Source: Methanobacteriota archaeon
GTDB taxonomy: Archaea > Halobacteriota > Bog-38 > Methanoflorentales > Methanoflorentaceae
DNA: 18,011 nt
Assembly (NCBI GenBank): GCA_003170935.1
Contig: PMYA01000014.1
Location: forward strand, 1-18,011
Direction: 5' to 3'
The notes beneath the pieces are model-generated. The model saw nothing but the letters and a program-made list of their open reading frames with translations. It ran no database searches and had not been told where the DNA came from. A program made the position numbers and the translations under genes. Below, one piece after another: positions 1 to 6,685 of this stretch (position 1 is the first letter of the stretch; each line of letters begins with the position of its first letter).

Positions 1-69
1 AAGCTCGTTGAAAAAGTGGACAAGACTTATCCGCCACGTACCACGTTTATTAGCGACAAAACATGGTGA
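1..69 (+). CDS. C-terminal end of a gene entering from the left (partial)
   Basis: Reading frame 1 is open from the first base to a TGA at 67-69, ending ...RTTFISDKTW. No start codon lies in the window, and the DUF1801 gene begins 29 bases later on the same strand. Twenty-two residues are too few to name a family. It may be a real gene end or chance. Confidence 0.3.
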   Translation, partial: KLVEKVDKTYPPRTTFISDKTW

Positions 70-98
70 ATCCTCCTGAAACAATTAAGAGGTGACTT

Positions 99-482
99 AT
101 GAAAGAAACAACTCTCAATCAAAAAAAACCCAGCCCACGCGCGGACAAGGCGGATGGGGAAAGCGCCGTACTCGCGAAGATCGCCGAGATGCCGGAACCT
201 GATCGCGCCATGGGCAAGCGGCTCCATGCGATCATTAAAGCCAGCGCGCCAGCTCTCTCGTCGAGACTCTGGTACGGGATGCCCGCGTATGCCAAGGACG
301 GCAAGGTCGTCTGCTTCTTCCAAAGCGCGCAGAAGTTCAACACAAGGTACGCGACGTTCGGCTTCAGCGACGCAGCGAACCTCGACGAAGGTGCCATGTG
401 GCCCGTAGCCTTCGCGCTGAAGGAGTTGACCGCCGCCGAAGAGGCAAGGATCAGCGCGCTCGTGAAGAAAGCGGTGACCTGA
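99..482 (+). CDS. DUF1801 (YdhG-like) domain protein
   Basis: A 127-residue soluble protein with a Lys-rich N-terminal tail (residues 1-20) followed by a compact DUF1801-type domain. The family core is visible as [18 protein letters not shown] at about 57-74, then a Phe/Tyr-rich strand and a C-terminal helix of Ala and Glu ending in Lys-Lys. The biochemical role of DUF1801 proteins is not established, and I infer none. The start is well supported: AGAGGTGA (88-95) lies four bases before the ATG. Overlapping frames on both strands at this locus are shadows. A flavin protein follows on the same strand after a 230-base gap, so they are probably not one operon. Confidence 0.75.
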   Translation: MKETTLNQKKPSPRADKADGESAVLAKIAEMPEPDRAMGKRLHAIIKASAPALSSRLWYGMPAYAKDGKVVCFFQSAQKFNTRYATFGFSDAANLDEGAMWPVAFALKELTAAEEARISALVKKAVT

Positions 483-712
483 GGACTGATCTCATCCTTA
501 TGGACGTCAAGATGAAGGTTGAAGTATGCACGCTTTAAGAAGATGGCCAAAGTAGATACGGGTCTTTCCTATGAGCCAGACTTCGAGGCAAACGTAAAAA
601 AGTGTGCCCGACGATTCCGTCTTCGTCCCGTGCCGCTTAAGGGCAGCACATCGGTCATACATAGAAGCTATCAAAGCGCAAAAAACGGCATAATCAACAA
701 GGAGAATAAGCC

Positions 713-1315
713 ATGAAAAAATCCATAGGAGCCCACTCCGTAGTCTATCCCGCTCCGGTATTTGTGGTGGGAACGTATGATATAGAGGGAAAACCAAATG
801 TTATGACCGCAGCGTGGGGCGGAATTTGCTGTTCTGCACCGCCATGCGTCGCTGTTTCTTTGAGAGAAGCAACATATACGTATAGAAACATTTTGGAGCG
901 AAAAGCCTTCACCATAAGCACTCCCTCAGAAAAATACGTCAAAGAAGCTGATTACTTTGGCATAGCATCGGGAAAATATGTGGACAAGTTTGCTGTCACA
1001 GGACTGACACCGGCTAAAAGCGAAGTGGTGGATGCACCGTACGTCGATGAGTTCCCATTTGTTTTAGAGTGTCAATTGCTTCGAAGCGTCGAAATCGGGG
1101 GGCATACGCAGTTCATTGGGGAAATTAAAGATGTAAAAGTGGATGAAGACTTGATTAAAGACGACAAACCTCTCATAGAAAAAATAATGCCCCTCATATT
1201 TAGCATAGATAACTTCTCTTACTACGGCGTTGGAAAATACGTGGCGAAAGCCTTCTCCATTGGAAAGGAAATTGAGAAAAAAAATTCTGAGCTAAATTAT
1301 ACTTCAGATCGCTGA
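713..1315 (+). CDS. Flavoredoxin-family / flavin reductase-like FMN-binding protein
   Basis: A 200-residue protein of the flavin reductase-like, FMN-binding split-barrel family, closest in style to flavoredoxin. The diagnostic block is [18 protein letters not shown] at about 21-38, followed by [14 protein letters not shown] and ATYTYRNI, the strands and loop that hold FMN. The C-terminal part (KDVKVDED, about residues 139-146) fits the second half of the barrel. Family members bind FMN and pass electrons or reduce flavins in the cytoplasm; the partner here is unknown. The start is fixed by AAGGAG (699-704), eight bases before the ATG. Base composition is more A+T-rich than in the transporters downstream, which may mean a different origin. 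Confidence 0.9.
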   Translation: MKKSIGAHSVVYPAPVFVVGTYDIEGKPNVMTAAWGGICCSAPPCVAVSLREATYTYRNILERKAFTISTPSEKYVKEADYFGIASGKYVDKFAVTGLTPAKSEVVDAPYVDEFPFVLECQLLRSVEIGGHTQFIGEIKDVKVDEDLIKDDKPLIEKIMPLIFSIDNFSYYGVGKYVAKAFSIGKEIEKKNSELNYTSDR

Positions 1316-1500
1316 GTGATGCTTCGCGCTTGAACAACGCTCTTGCTGCGGGTTTAATAAAAGCGACAAGATCACGTTATTACATTAAATGCACAACATA
1401 TTGTAGGCTGCCGCGTGAATATAGAACGCTGAAATGTTCGCAAGCGGAGATTTATCAAACTAGGAACAGAAGAAAGCTTGCCTTTCCGACGCGGCTCGAG

Positions 1501-1866
1501 CTACTTTAAAAGGGGATGAGGATGGTCAATCACGATACCATCGTCACTGATTGTAAGAATGGTTTTTCCGGAAGGCCACCAGTCACAGGGGAGAAGGTGA
1601 TAGGTAAGTGCATCCCGAGGTTCATTCTGGTCTGCCCCCTCTAGGCGTATACTCGTGCGGGTAAAAATGGGTTCTATCCCAATAACCTCTTTACCCATAA
1701 TTGATTTAATGTGACGCACAGCATCCAAACGCCACTCGAATATCACTTTTGCCTCCTGCCACAACGGCCACCTCCTTTTCGCCTTCTCAAGAATTATGAC
1801 GACCTTGGCGACTAGCAGCTTGTTTAAGTCATTATCGACAGGCGTTTCTGGAGATGTACTAGACAT
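1501..1866 (-). CDS. Hypothetical protein, 121 aa
   Basis: No family recognised. The frame is open further upstream to a GTG at 1929, but the upstream residues are of odd composition (several Cys, Val-Ala runs) and lie over a plus-strand recombinase-like fragment, so I take the ATG at 1866 (MSSTSPETP). The protein has a basic, amphipathic helical stretch (about 13-58, with KAKRRWPLWQEAK) and a beta-rich second half ending DGIVIDHPHPLLK. No signal peptide or membrane segment is seen. No clear ribosome binding site precedes the ATG, so the start is uncertain. Composition is protein-like, and I think it is probably a real gene. It is convergent with the flavoredoxin gene. Confidence 0.45.
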   Translation of the reverse strand: MSSTSPETPVDNDLNKLLVAKVVIILEKAKRRWPLWQEAKVIFEWRLDAVRHIKSIMGKEVIGIEPIFTRTSIRLEGADQNEPRDALTYHLLPCDWWPSGKTILTISDDGIVIDHPHPLLK

Positions 1867-1891
1867 AGGAAGCAATACGCACTTCGGATAG

Positions 1892-2035
1892 CAAGCGGCG
1901 ACGGTCGCACTAGGGCACGTACCAACCACGGTTAACGATGCTTACCTTAAAGGGACTGGTGAATATGCCGGAGTTGACAACGAATACATACAATATGACC
2001 AGCTTTTCATTATGACCACGGTAGCGCCGGCATAG
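1892..2035 (+). pseudogene. Possible tyrosine-recombinase C-terminal remnant
   Basis: After a TAG at 1889-1891 the frame is open for 47 codons to a TAG at 2033-2035. It contains ALGHVPTTVNDAYLK, in which a Tyr lies nine residues after the His of LGH, the spacing of box II in XerC/D-like recombinases. No start codon or upstream catalytic region is present. It differs from the better recombinase tail just downstream, so it would be a different recombinase. A chance match is possible. Confidence 0.28.
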
Positions 2036-2119
2036 GTATAATCAAAAAAGTGGGTTATGACGGATAGGGAGTTTTGCACGTTTTTCACGGCTAAAAAACG
2101 AATAATTTGATTTCTTTTA

Positions 2120-2218
2120 ACCACTAAAATACGACAAGAAAGGTAGTTTTATCTGAGGTTCAATGACCAAGGACTTGCAAGACGTGCACACAAAGTGCCT
2201 TTTAAACTGACACAATAA
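2120..2218 (+). pseudogene. Degraded integrase (tyrosine recombinase) C-terminal tail
   Basis: The plus strand encodes TTKI, then a six-codon interruption holding a TAG, then YLRFNDQGLARRAHKVPFK and a TAA at 2216-2218. The second part aligns with the recombinase tail at 14142-14294 (YLKFNDQDLSDVYTNVPFK), and their DNA is also alike over about 65 bases. The Tyr at 2150-2152 would be the catalytic nucleophile. The rest of the integrase is missing, so this is a dead remnant of an integrated element. Confidence 0.5.
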
Positions 2219-2282
2219 GGTGAGTATAAAATAGGTAGAAGGGTAACTTGGATGGTTTTATTCTAGGCCTGTGATGATAACT

Positions 2283-2306
2283 AGTAGGAGTCTTGTACTT
2301 CCTACT
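2283..2306. other. Inverted repeat / hairpin AGTAGGA...TCCTACT
   Basis: Seven-base perfect arms around a ten-base spacer, with two further pairs possible past a single-base bulge. It lies about 50 bases before a 37-codon small ORF. It could be a transcript hairpin or a protein-binding site; nothing else supports either. Confidence 0.3.
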
Positions 2307-2353
2307 GTATCCGTAGGATGGCAGGTGCAAGCGTGCAAGAAGGGGGCAAGAAT

Positions 2354-2467
2354 ATGAATCTGGTAAGGATAATGAAACAAGATCCGCTCAAATACGCACT
2401 TTATTTGCTTTTTATCGGCGTACTCGTTCTAATCGTCTTTTTACGTGCCAATTTTGTTCTTTGGTAA
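2354..2467 (+). CDS. Predicted single-pass membrane peptide, 37 aa
   Basis: ATG at 2354 preceded by a purine-rich AAGGGGGCAAGA (about 2340-2351), a plausible ribosome binding site. The product begins with a short basic N-terminus (MNLVRIMKQDPLK) followed by one hydrophobic helix of about 20 residues (YALYLLFIGVLVLIVFL) and a short tail ending FVLW. This is the layout of a small single-span membrane protein with a cytoplasmic N-terminus. Function unknown. It lies among degraded gene fragments, so it could be a remnant, but the ribosome binding site and clean helix favour a real short gene. Confidence 0.4.
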   Translation: MNLVRIMKQDPLKYALYLLFIGVLVLIVFLRANFVLW

Positions 2468-2619
2468 TTGGGGCTTTTGAACGAACGATAGTGCTGAACC
2501 AACCTTCCAAACCTCCAAAAATCTGAGAACATTATCCAAGTCTTGGTGGAGCGCGAGGCGACTGACGTAAGGAAGGAGCTGGAGCGCGAATCGAGGGGCC
2601 CAGCTCTTAAAAGCGCACC

Positions 2620-2736
2620 CTAAGAGAATTTTATAGGGGAAAAGAAGCCACTTAGGCCAGTTTTCAGCAAGAGTAGCGTAAGCAATACTTTTTCGACTTG
2701 AAACTTGATTTCAATACTCTCTTCGATCCTTGCCAT
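2620..2736 (-). pseudogene. Frameshifted N-terminal fragment of an SRPBCC (polyketide cyclase-like) protein
   Basis: A strong AAAAGGAGG lies just before the ATG at 2736. The frame starts MARIEESIEIKFQVEKV, the typical first strand and helix of SRPBCC proteins. After Val17 the annotated frame becomes a Leu run and stops at a TAG (2620-2622), whereas the next frame reads FAYATLAENWPKW, exactly what the family has there, ending near 2649. One missing base explains the break. After WPKW the family resemblance stops, so the gene is also truncated. SRPBCC proteins bind hydrophobic ligands in a helix-grip cavity; this copy cannot make one. Confidence 0.55.
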
Positions 2737-2774
2737 TTGAATACCTCCTTTTATGCTGGCGGCGGTGGTAGTAA

Positions 2775-2891
2775 CTCCGTTTTTCTAAACTCATAAAAAA
2801 GCGTTCTAAGGGGATAAATGTTGCAGTAATGGATGCTTGTCATTGTGAAGGACGATGTTTTGTCAACGAAGGATTAAATGCTGATGATTAA
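2775..2891 (+). pseudogene. C-terminal coding fragment with a CxCxxxC motif
   Basis: After a TAA the plus strand is open from 2775 to a TAA at 2889-2891. The only ATG (2829) would give a 20-residue peptide beginning MDACHCEGRCF. The part before it (ending KGINVAVMD) reads like ordinary protein, so a truncated gene end is more likely than a free peptide. The three close Cys residues suggest metal or cluster binding. The family is not recognised. Confidence 0.28.
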
Positions 2892-2962
2892 CACAACGGT
2901 CATGGGCCAGGAGTCCTGGTTTCAAAAAGGAAACGCAAGAAGACCTTAACAATCAATTAGAT

Positions 2963-2978
2963 TAACAGCTAACTGTTA
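2963..2978. promoter_or_regulatory. Inverted repeat TAACAG-CTAA-CTGTTA upstream of a small gene
   Basis: Perfect six-base arms with a four-base spacer, ending 31 bases before the ATG of the 58-residue gene at 3010. Position and symmetry suit an operator. This is inference from one site. Confidence 0.3.
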
Positions 2979-3009
2979 TGAGCTGCTATCGATTATAAAA
3001 GGTGAATAA

Positions 3010-3186
3010 ATGAAAGAGAGGTTATTAGAAGCTATTGAATTGCTCAACCATGAGAAAGAAGACCTAGATCAACTATCTAAAGACGTTTCGTTCCCTGAAA
3101 CGAGGCTGGCCCGTTCTGCTGCGATGACCAACAGACGGGTGAGGGAGATTTTAGAAGAAGTTCTTGAGGGAATAGGGGATGGGTGA
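3010..3186 (+). CDS. Small helical hypothetical protein, 58 aa
   Basis: A complete short gene with AAAGGTG just before its ATG and a TGA at 3184-3186. The product is highly charged, without Cys, and almost wholly helical: MKERLLEAIELLNHEKEDLDQ, a short loop SKDVSFPET, then a helix rich in Arg and Glu (TNRRVREILEEVLEGI; quoted in part). Hydrophobic residues recur with heptad-like spacing, so a two-helix hairpin or a dimer is likely. No function can be named. It is intact among broken neighbours and has an inverted repeat upstream, which suggests it is selected. Confidence 0.6.
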   Translation: MKERLLEAIELLNHEKEDLDQLSKDVSFPETRLARSAAMTNRRVREILEEVLEGIGDG

Positions 3187-3260
3187 TTTTTGTGCAGGCA
3201 TATTTCGATGATCTGTAGCCTGCCGCTCTCACAACGCATCATATATAAGGTAATATCTAA

Positions 3261-3519
3261 ATGGCTGCGGCAGATGATGTCGACGAATTAATTGAGCAAT
3301 CACCTGGCAACAGGTAAGTTCCTGAAGAGAAACCCCGACCCTGTGAAAAAGCTACTCTCCCATCGAGAAGACGTAACCCTTGCTAACCCCTATGGCCCTC
3401 CCGTGCGCGGATGGGAGCAGGTTGCTCAGACCCTGGAGCATGCCGCGTCGTTACGCAGAGACGGCGGCAAGGCGGAACGCGTGGCGCAGGAGTTACGACG
3501 ATTTTTTTCTAATACCTAA
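3261..3519 (+). pseudogene. Frameshifted, truncated SnoaL-like / NTF2-fold protein
   Basis: ATG at 3261, about 11 bases after an A/T-rich TATATAAGG, starts MAAADDVDELIEQ; this frame then ends at a TAA near 3315. The adjacent frame, open to 3519, continues with a text typical of SnoaL-like/ketosteroid isomerase-fold proteins: NPDPVKKLLSHREDVTLANP followed by GPPVRGWEQV and an Ala/Arg-rich helix. A one-base change around 3290-3300 would join them. The family normally runs to 130-150 residues, but here the match ends after RRDG and a short unrelated tail follows, so the second half of the fold is gone. The TTG at 3292 sometimes called as a start is not needed. Confidence 0.6.
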
Positions 3520-3557
3520 TCAATTATAGATTGTTCTTCTTTTTCGATAAGCCCGTT

Positions 3558-3589
3558 TGCATTCTCATCGTTTGCAAACGATCAATGCA
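3558..3589. promoter_or_regulatory. Nested palindrome: perfect 16-mer ATCGTTTGCAAACGAT with outer arms
   Basis: ATCGTTTG/CAAACGAT is perfectly self-complementary at 3567-3582, and outer arms TGCATT (3558-3563) and AATGCA (3584-3589) extend the symmetry with unequal gaps of three bases and one. It lies in the 204-base gap between a SnoaL-like pseudogene and a frameshifted gene, about 135 bases before the latter's ATG. A dimeric regulator site is the simplest reading. A T-rich stretch (3533-3545) just before it could end transcripts from the left. Confidence 0.5.
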
Positions 3590-3723
3590 TTTTGGACTAA
3601 TAGGGATTTAACGGTCTTACTGTGTGACCCCACGGGTTATTTAAGCCAATTTAAACGACGCATCTAAGCGATATCATCGGGCAAAGAATATACACATCAA
3701 ATACGCAACTATCGAGCGATGCC

Positions 3724-4082
3724 ATGACGCTGCCTATACGTATCGAAAACGATGACATTTCGTTTTTCATCGCAGGATGTGCCGCCGAAGCAATACAGTG
3801 GGAAGTTGAAGGAAAAGGGTACACGAGCAATGGCGCGCCGAACGCGAACGAGGGGCCGACTCGCCTTCGACGTGGCGCGACGAGATAGTTATACCGTATC
3901 TGCAACGACAGTTTGAAGCGCTCGAAGATGGGCGTCTTTTCGGCGTCCGACGTGATACGCAAGAACAGATTGATCAAGGTTTTTGTGATCCAGAACTGCT
4001 CGCAGAGTGTTTGCTTGCAAAATGTCCTGGACAAGGATGGCGATTCGCATTAGGATGCTGTCGCAAGCAACATATGAAGTAA
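3724..4082 (+). pseudogene. Unrecognised gene split by a frameshift
   Basis: Two plus-strand frames join into one protein-like text of about 119 residues. The first starts at ATG 3724 (MTLPIRIENDDISFFIAGC) and stays protein-like to about WEVEGKG. The second carries VHEQWRAERERGADSPSTW and goes on to FEALEDGRLFGVRRDTQEQ and a Cys-containing end, GWRFALGCCRKQHMK, with a TAA at 4080-4082. The switch lies near 3800-3830. The second half holds five Cys, two adjacent. I do not recognise the family. A minus-strand frame over the same bases is a shadow of odd composition. Confidence 0.5.
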
Positions 4083-4245
4083 CGCTCTCCTCGAAGGGTC
4101 GTAGGATTACGCACGAATCAATATAAGAGTAAAGAGAAACCCTCTATAGTGGTTTCAGTGAGAACGAGGAACGCAAGCTCGGTAACGTAATGGTGAATAT
4201 GAGAATACGCTAAAGGACATAGAAGAGACCTTTGGCACGGTTGCA

Positions 4246-4671
4246 TCAAAATTTTGCGCCGACACTGCTGAACGTCGCGCCGATCCATCGTCTAATCTGG
4301 TCACGCACCTGCCTAAAGGGGACGCATTGGTCTTTATCTTGTGTAACGGCGACAGGATCAGCAAAGCGGTGATGAAGATACGTCATTCCACCGGGAAAGA
4401 CGGGGCAATTCTCCTCGGCGTCGGCGCACATGGTGACGACGAAGTCAAAGGATGCTTCGCGAAACCCGTCCAACGACTTTGCTCGGTATGAGGAAATATC
4501 GATGCCTGCTTCTGCCATTACTAAAACTGCGCATGGATGCACTTCTGTAGGTTCATTTCCCGCGCTGTAGCCTTCGTACCGATCACCATACTGGGCATTC
4601 ACGAACCCATCGGCCATCTGCGATCGCGCTGCGTTGTGCGTGCAAAGGAACAGTATTTTTTTCTTAGTCAT
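4246..4671 (-). CDS. arsC: Arsenate reductase, thioredoxin-coupled LMW-PTP type
   Basis: A 141-residue cytoplasmic enzyme that reduces arsenate to arsenite. The P-loop CTHNAARS starts at Cys10; TMCADAEENCP supplies Cys82 and Cys89; DP at 105-106 is the catalytic acid. These are the same positions as in the well-studied staphylococcal ArsC, whose three Cys form a relay ending in a disulfide that thioredoxin reduces. The start is the ATG at 4671, preceded by GGAGG with a nine-base gap; the ATG six codons earlier overlaps that ribosome binding site and is rejected. No arsenite pump, ArsR or ArsM is visible nearby, so arsenite export must be encoded elsewhere. The neighbour upstream on the same strand is an O-methyltransferase, 309 bases away, so co-transcription is doubtful. 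Confidence 0.94.
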   Translation of the reverse strand: MTKKKILFLCTHNAARSQMADGFVNAQYGDRYEGYSAGNEPTEVHPCAVLVMAEAGIDISSYRAKSLDGFREASFDFVVTMCADAEENCPVFPGGMTYLHHRFADPVAVTQDKDQCVPFRQVRDQIRRWIGATFSSVGAKF

Positions 4672-4980
4672 TTTTTGGCGCCTCCACATACAGATAGCTT
4701 TACTTGCTGCGAATTGCGCTCTGTCCTCACTATTTGGTCTCGATGCTAAAATACACCGCGAGCTATAGTAAACTTTGGTCGAACGTTATTGCCAAAAAAG
4801 GATTTAGTATAGGTACGTCAAGGCGGGCATTTTTGAACGTAGTTTAGTATCTTCTGAGTTCTAAGCACTTTTTTCTGTGGCCGTAGTGCAAGCAGATGAA
4901 ACAACAACAAGAAAGGCCAATGCGCCTTTATGTCCGGTTTGATATATTCGAGTGGGCAAACCTGCAAGTTGTGATAGCTA
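4672..4980. other. Intergenic region upstream of arsC
   Basis: These 309 bases hold no convincing gene. On the minus strand, A/T-rich patches (TATTTTAG at about 4744-4752 and TACTATAG near 4763-4771) could serve as TATA boxes for arsC. I see no strong inverted repeat that could be an arsenic-repressor operator. Confidence 0.35.
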
Positions 4981-5970
4981 TTAAGGTTTAAACCCCTCCA
5001 CCAACCCCGTCATTCGTTCATCATGCTGTATCAGATTGACTTTGATAAAACCAGCCGATTCAAGTGCTGACTTAATTTCTTCAAAAGAATAGGTCCGGCC
5101 TCCTGCAGTGCCAACAAGCATATTCACGGCAAATAAGGCCCCGCTGGTTGGCTGGGTATGGTCAGAACTCATTACATGGTCACGGATAACCAGTCGTCCT
5201 TCTGGCTGAAGGGCGCTGAATATCTTCCGGTACAGTTCAACATTTTGTTCCGGGCTGTTTTGATGAATAATAGCCGAAAGCAATGCCAAATCATGTCCTG
5301 TTGGAAGTTTATCTTTATAAAAATCACCGGCAACCAATTGGATTCGGTCGAGCAGACCGGTACTGGCCAGACGCCGTCGGGCCATGTTAATGACCAACGG
5401 CAGATCAAAGATTGTGGCGGTCAGGCCGGGCGAGGCTTCGAGAAAGGCTTGTGTATATGTGCCAGAACCACCGCCGATGTCGAGCAGTTTCCTAGCCGTG
5501 CTTGGATTACTAGCTGCCACTATGGAGGGGGCCATCTCATAGGCAATAGCATGCATGGCACCGGAAAAAGCCTCCTGTTCGCTTTCATTGATGTCAAACG
5601 CTGTTCCTCTGATCCTGTCTTTTCCAAGGCGCACAATATCCGTCAAATACGACCACCTTTTCCATCCTCCCGTAGCAAACATGACCATAGGCGTTATCGA
5701 AGTCGGTGACTCCTTTGACATTATGGAGGCTACTTCGGCCGGACAATGGTACTTCTCTTCCTTTTTCTCGAGTAAACCCATGCTCACGACAGCATCAAGC
5801 AATATGGTGACGCCCCGCACAGTAGCTTCTAATCTATCCGCTATTTCCTGGGCCGACATCGGTTTTTTTGCCAGCAGAGTAAAGATATCCATTTCAGCAG
5901 CTGTCAGGAATATTCTCGATTCCTGGAATTTTGATACCAGGGACATGATAGCAAAAGGTGTCATCGGCAT
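4981..5970 (-). CDS. SAM-dependent O-methyltransferase (COMT/ASMT-like, with N-terminal winged helix)
   Basis: A 329-residue protein with the two-domain build of plant- and bacterial-type small-molecule O-methyltransferases. Residues about 15-80 form the dimerisation winged helix (SAQEIADRLEATVRGVTILL). The Rossmann domain follows, with SAM motif I DIGGGSG at 164-170, the acidic residue of strand 2 in FDLP (188-191) and GDFYKDKLP at 215-223. IIHQNSPEQ (234-242) replaces the usual LHDW-type motif and puts His236 at the place of the general base. The substrate is unknown; despite its place next to arsC it lacks the Cys pattern of arsenite methyltransferase. The start ATG has GGAG seven bases upstream. 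The gene ends about 110 bases from the orphan tRNA half, on its outer side. Confidence 0.92.
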   Translation of the reverse strand: MPMTPFAIMSLVSKFQESRIFLTAAEMDIFTLLAKKPMSAQEIADRLEATVRGVTILLDAVVSMGLLEKKEEKYHCPAEVASIMSKESPTSITPMVMFATGGWKRWSYLTDIVRLGKDRIRGTAFDINESEQEAFSGAMHAIAYEMAPSIVAASNPSTARKLLDIGGGSGTYTQAFLEASPGLTATIFDLPLVINMARRRLASTGLLDRIQLVAGDFYKDKLPTGHDLALLSAIIHQNSPEQNVELYRKIFSALQPEGRLVIRDHVMSSDHTQPTSGALFAVNMLVGTAGGRTYSFEEIKSALESAGFIKVNLIQHDERMTGLVEGFKP

Positions 5971-6015
5971 AGGGTGTCTCCACGACGTTTATTTGTCTGT
6001 TTGATTTACATTGAA

Positions 6016-6372
6016 TTAATAAGACATTGCTTTTTCGCAGGTTGAGGATGACTCTAGCTTGGCCGATTCTAAAAAGAACGATGGGCTCGGCCGGATTCGA
6101 ACCGGCGACCTCCGCCATGTCAAGACGGAGGATTTAGCATCTATTTTGGCACTTTCCACTGGCTCTGCACCGTTTTCTGTGGCCACGCCCTCAGAGACAA
6201 CAACTAAGAAGGCTAGTGCTCCATCATGAATGGTTTGATAGATTCGTGTGGGCAGTCCGGCAAGCTTTGAAAACGTGTGGGACAATCGAATCGTCGGATA
6301 GTTGTAACCTGCTTTGGCGTGGTGCAGCGAGATTTTGGCACGATGGAGTTCCAGCAGCTCGTGGTTTGGCAT
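6016..6372 (-). CDS. Conserved small protein, copy A of a repeated family, reading through a tRNA half
   Basis: One of three visible ORFs of a family that I cannot name (others at 10257-10421 and 13755-14066). The shared core here is AKAGYNYPTIRL, then FSKLAGL, RIYQT and ALAFLVVVS. It is protein-level conservation: between copies A and C most changes in this core are in third codon positions. The homologous start of copies B and C is ATG, but here that codon (6409-6411) is ATA, so translation would have to begin at the ATG at 6372. The C-terminal part (TWRRSPVRIRPSPS) is only the translation of the tRNA-Val half at 6082-6128. The core could form strands and a turn like an AbrB-type DNA-binding hairpin; this is a weak guess. 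It may be a decayed copy. Confidence 0.5.
   Translation of the reverse strand: MPNHELLELHRAKISLHHAKAGYNYPTIRLSHTFSKLAGLPTRIYQTIHDGALAFLVVVSEGVATENGAEPVESAKIDAKSSVLTWRRSPVRIRPSPSFFLESAKLESSSTCEKAMSY
6082..6128 (-). tRNA. Orphan 3' half of tRNA-Val(GAC); probable attachment-site scar
   Basis: On the minus strand the piece reads as tRNA from the anticodon stem to the discriminator base. The anticodon stem is CCGTC/GGCGG around the 7-base loop TTGACAT (6117-6123; anticodon GAC). A five-base variable loop follows, then the T arm GCCGG-TTCGAAT-CCGGC (6090-6106), the acceptor strand CGAGCCC (6083-6089) and an A (6082). The D arm and the 5' acceptor strand are absent: bases to the right show no GGGCTCG partner within several hundred bases. 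Such 3' halves are left at the far end of elements integrated by tyrosine recombinases. By orientation the element would lie to the right (6129 onward) and end at an intact tRNA-Val beyond 18011. Confidence 0.8.
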
Positions 6373-6440
6373 CGTAACATCATGGCAACGGTACTGTTCA
6401 GTGGCTAGTATAATACGTGCAAAGTCGGCGCTGCACCCTT

Positions 6441-6453
6441 AATCGTTATGATT
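6441..6453. promoter_or_regulatory. Conserved imperfect palindrome upstream of copy A
   Basis: AATCGTTATGATT, 30 bases before the homologous start codon position of copy A. The same motif stands at the same distance before copies B (10451) and C (14097). It is either an operator or part of the promoter. Confidence 0.45.
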
Positions 6454-6566
6454 AGCCTACTGTGACCGAGCACAAATGAGTACGCAAAGCGCTTCCAAGG
6501 GAGTTACCTATTCACTCGTGCGTAAGCTCAAAGTCGGACGTGGCATATCTCCCTATTCTATGCAAA

Positions 6567-6623
6567 ACACTATTCCTACGGTTTCAAATGATAATCAGCT
6601 CCTGTGCTGTGCATAATAAACCC
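6567..6623 (+). pseudogene. Faint integrase C-terminal remnant beside copy A
   Basis: The DNA aligns by eye, with short gaps, to the recombinase tail at 14178-14240: TTTCAAATGATAATCAG against TTCAATGATCAG, followed by TGTGCATAATAA against TGTGTATACTAA. No reading frame survives. It lies on the same side of the small ORF as in copy C, which is why I keep it. Confidence 0.28.
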
Positions 6624-6685
6624 AATGCTTAAAGCCCCGAGCTATGTATTACCAGCATCATTATGAGTAACTATGAGGGTTTACA

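Noticed and set aside
519..716. TTG-started 65-codon frame between the DUF1801 and flavoredoxin genes
   Set aside because: No ribosome binding site, highly basic and patternless protein, and it runs over the ribosome binding site and ATG of the next gene.
3651..4034. 127-codon minus-strand frame
   Set aside because: Odd composition; the plus strand carries a better, frameshifted protein text over the same bases.
5158..5709. 183-codon plus-strand frame within the methyltransferase
   Set aside because: Antisense shadow of a well-recognised enzyme.
6082..6128. A split or trans-spliced tRNA gene (separate 3' half as in Nanoarchaeum)
   Set aside because: Known split tRNAs mostly break at the 37/38 intron site; this half starts before the anticodon, no 5' half is visible, and recombinase remnants are nearby, so an integration scar is simpler.
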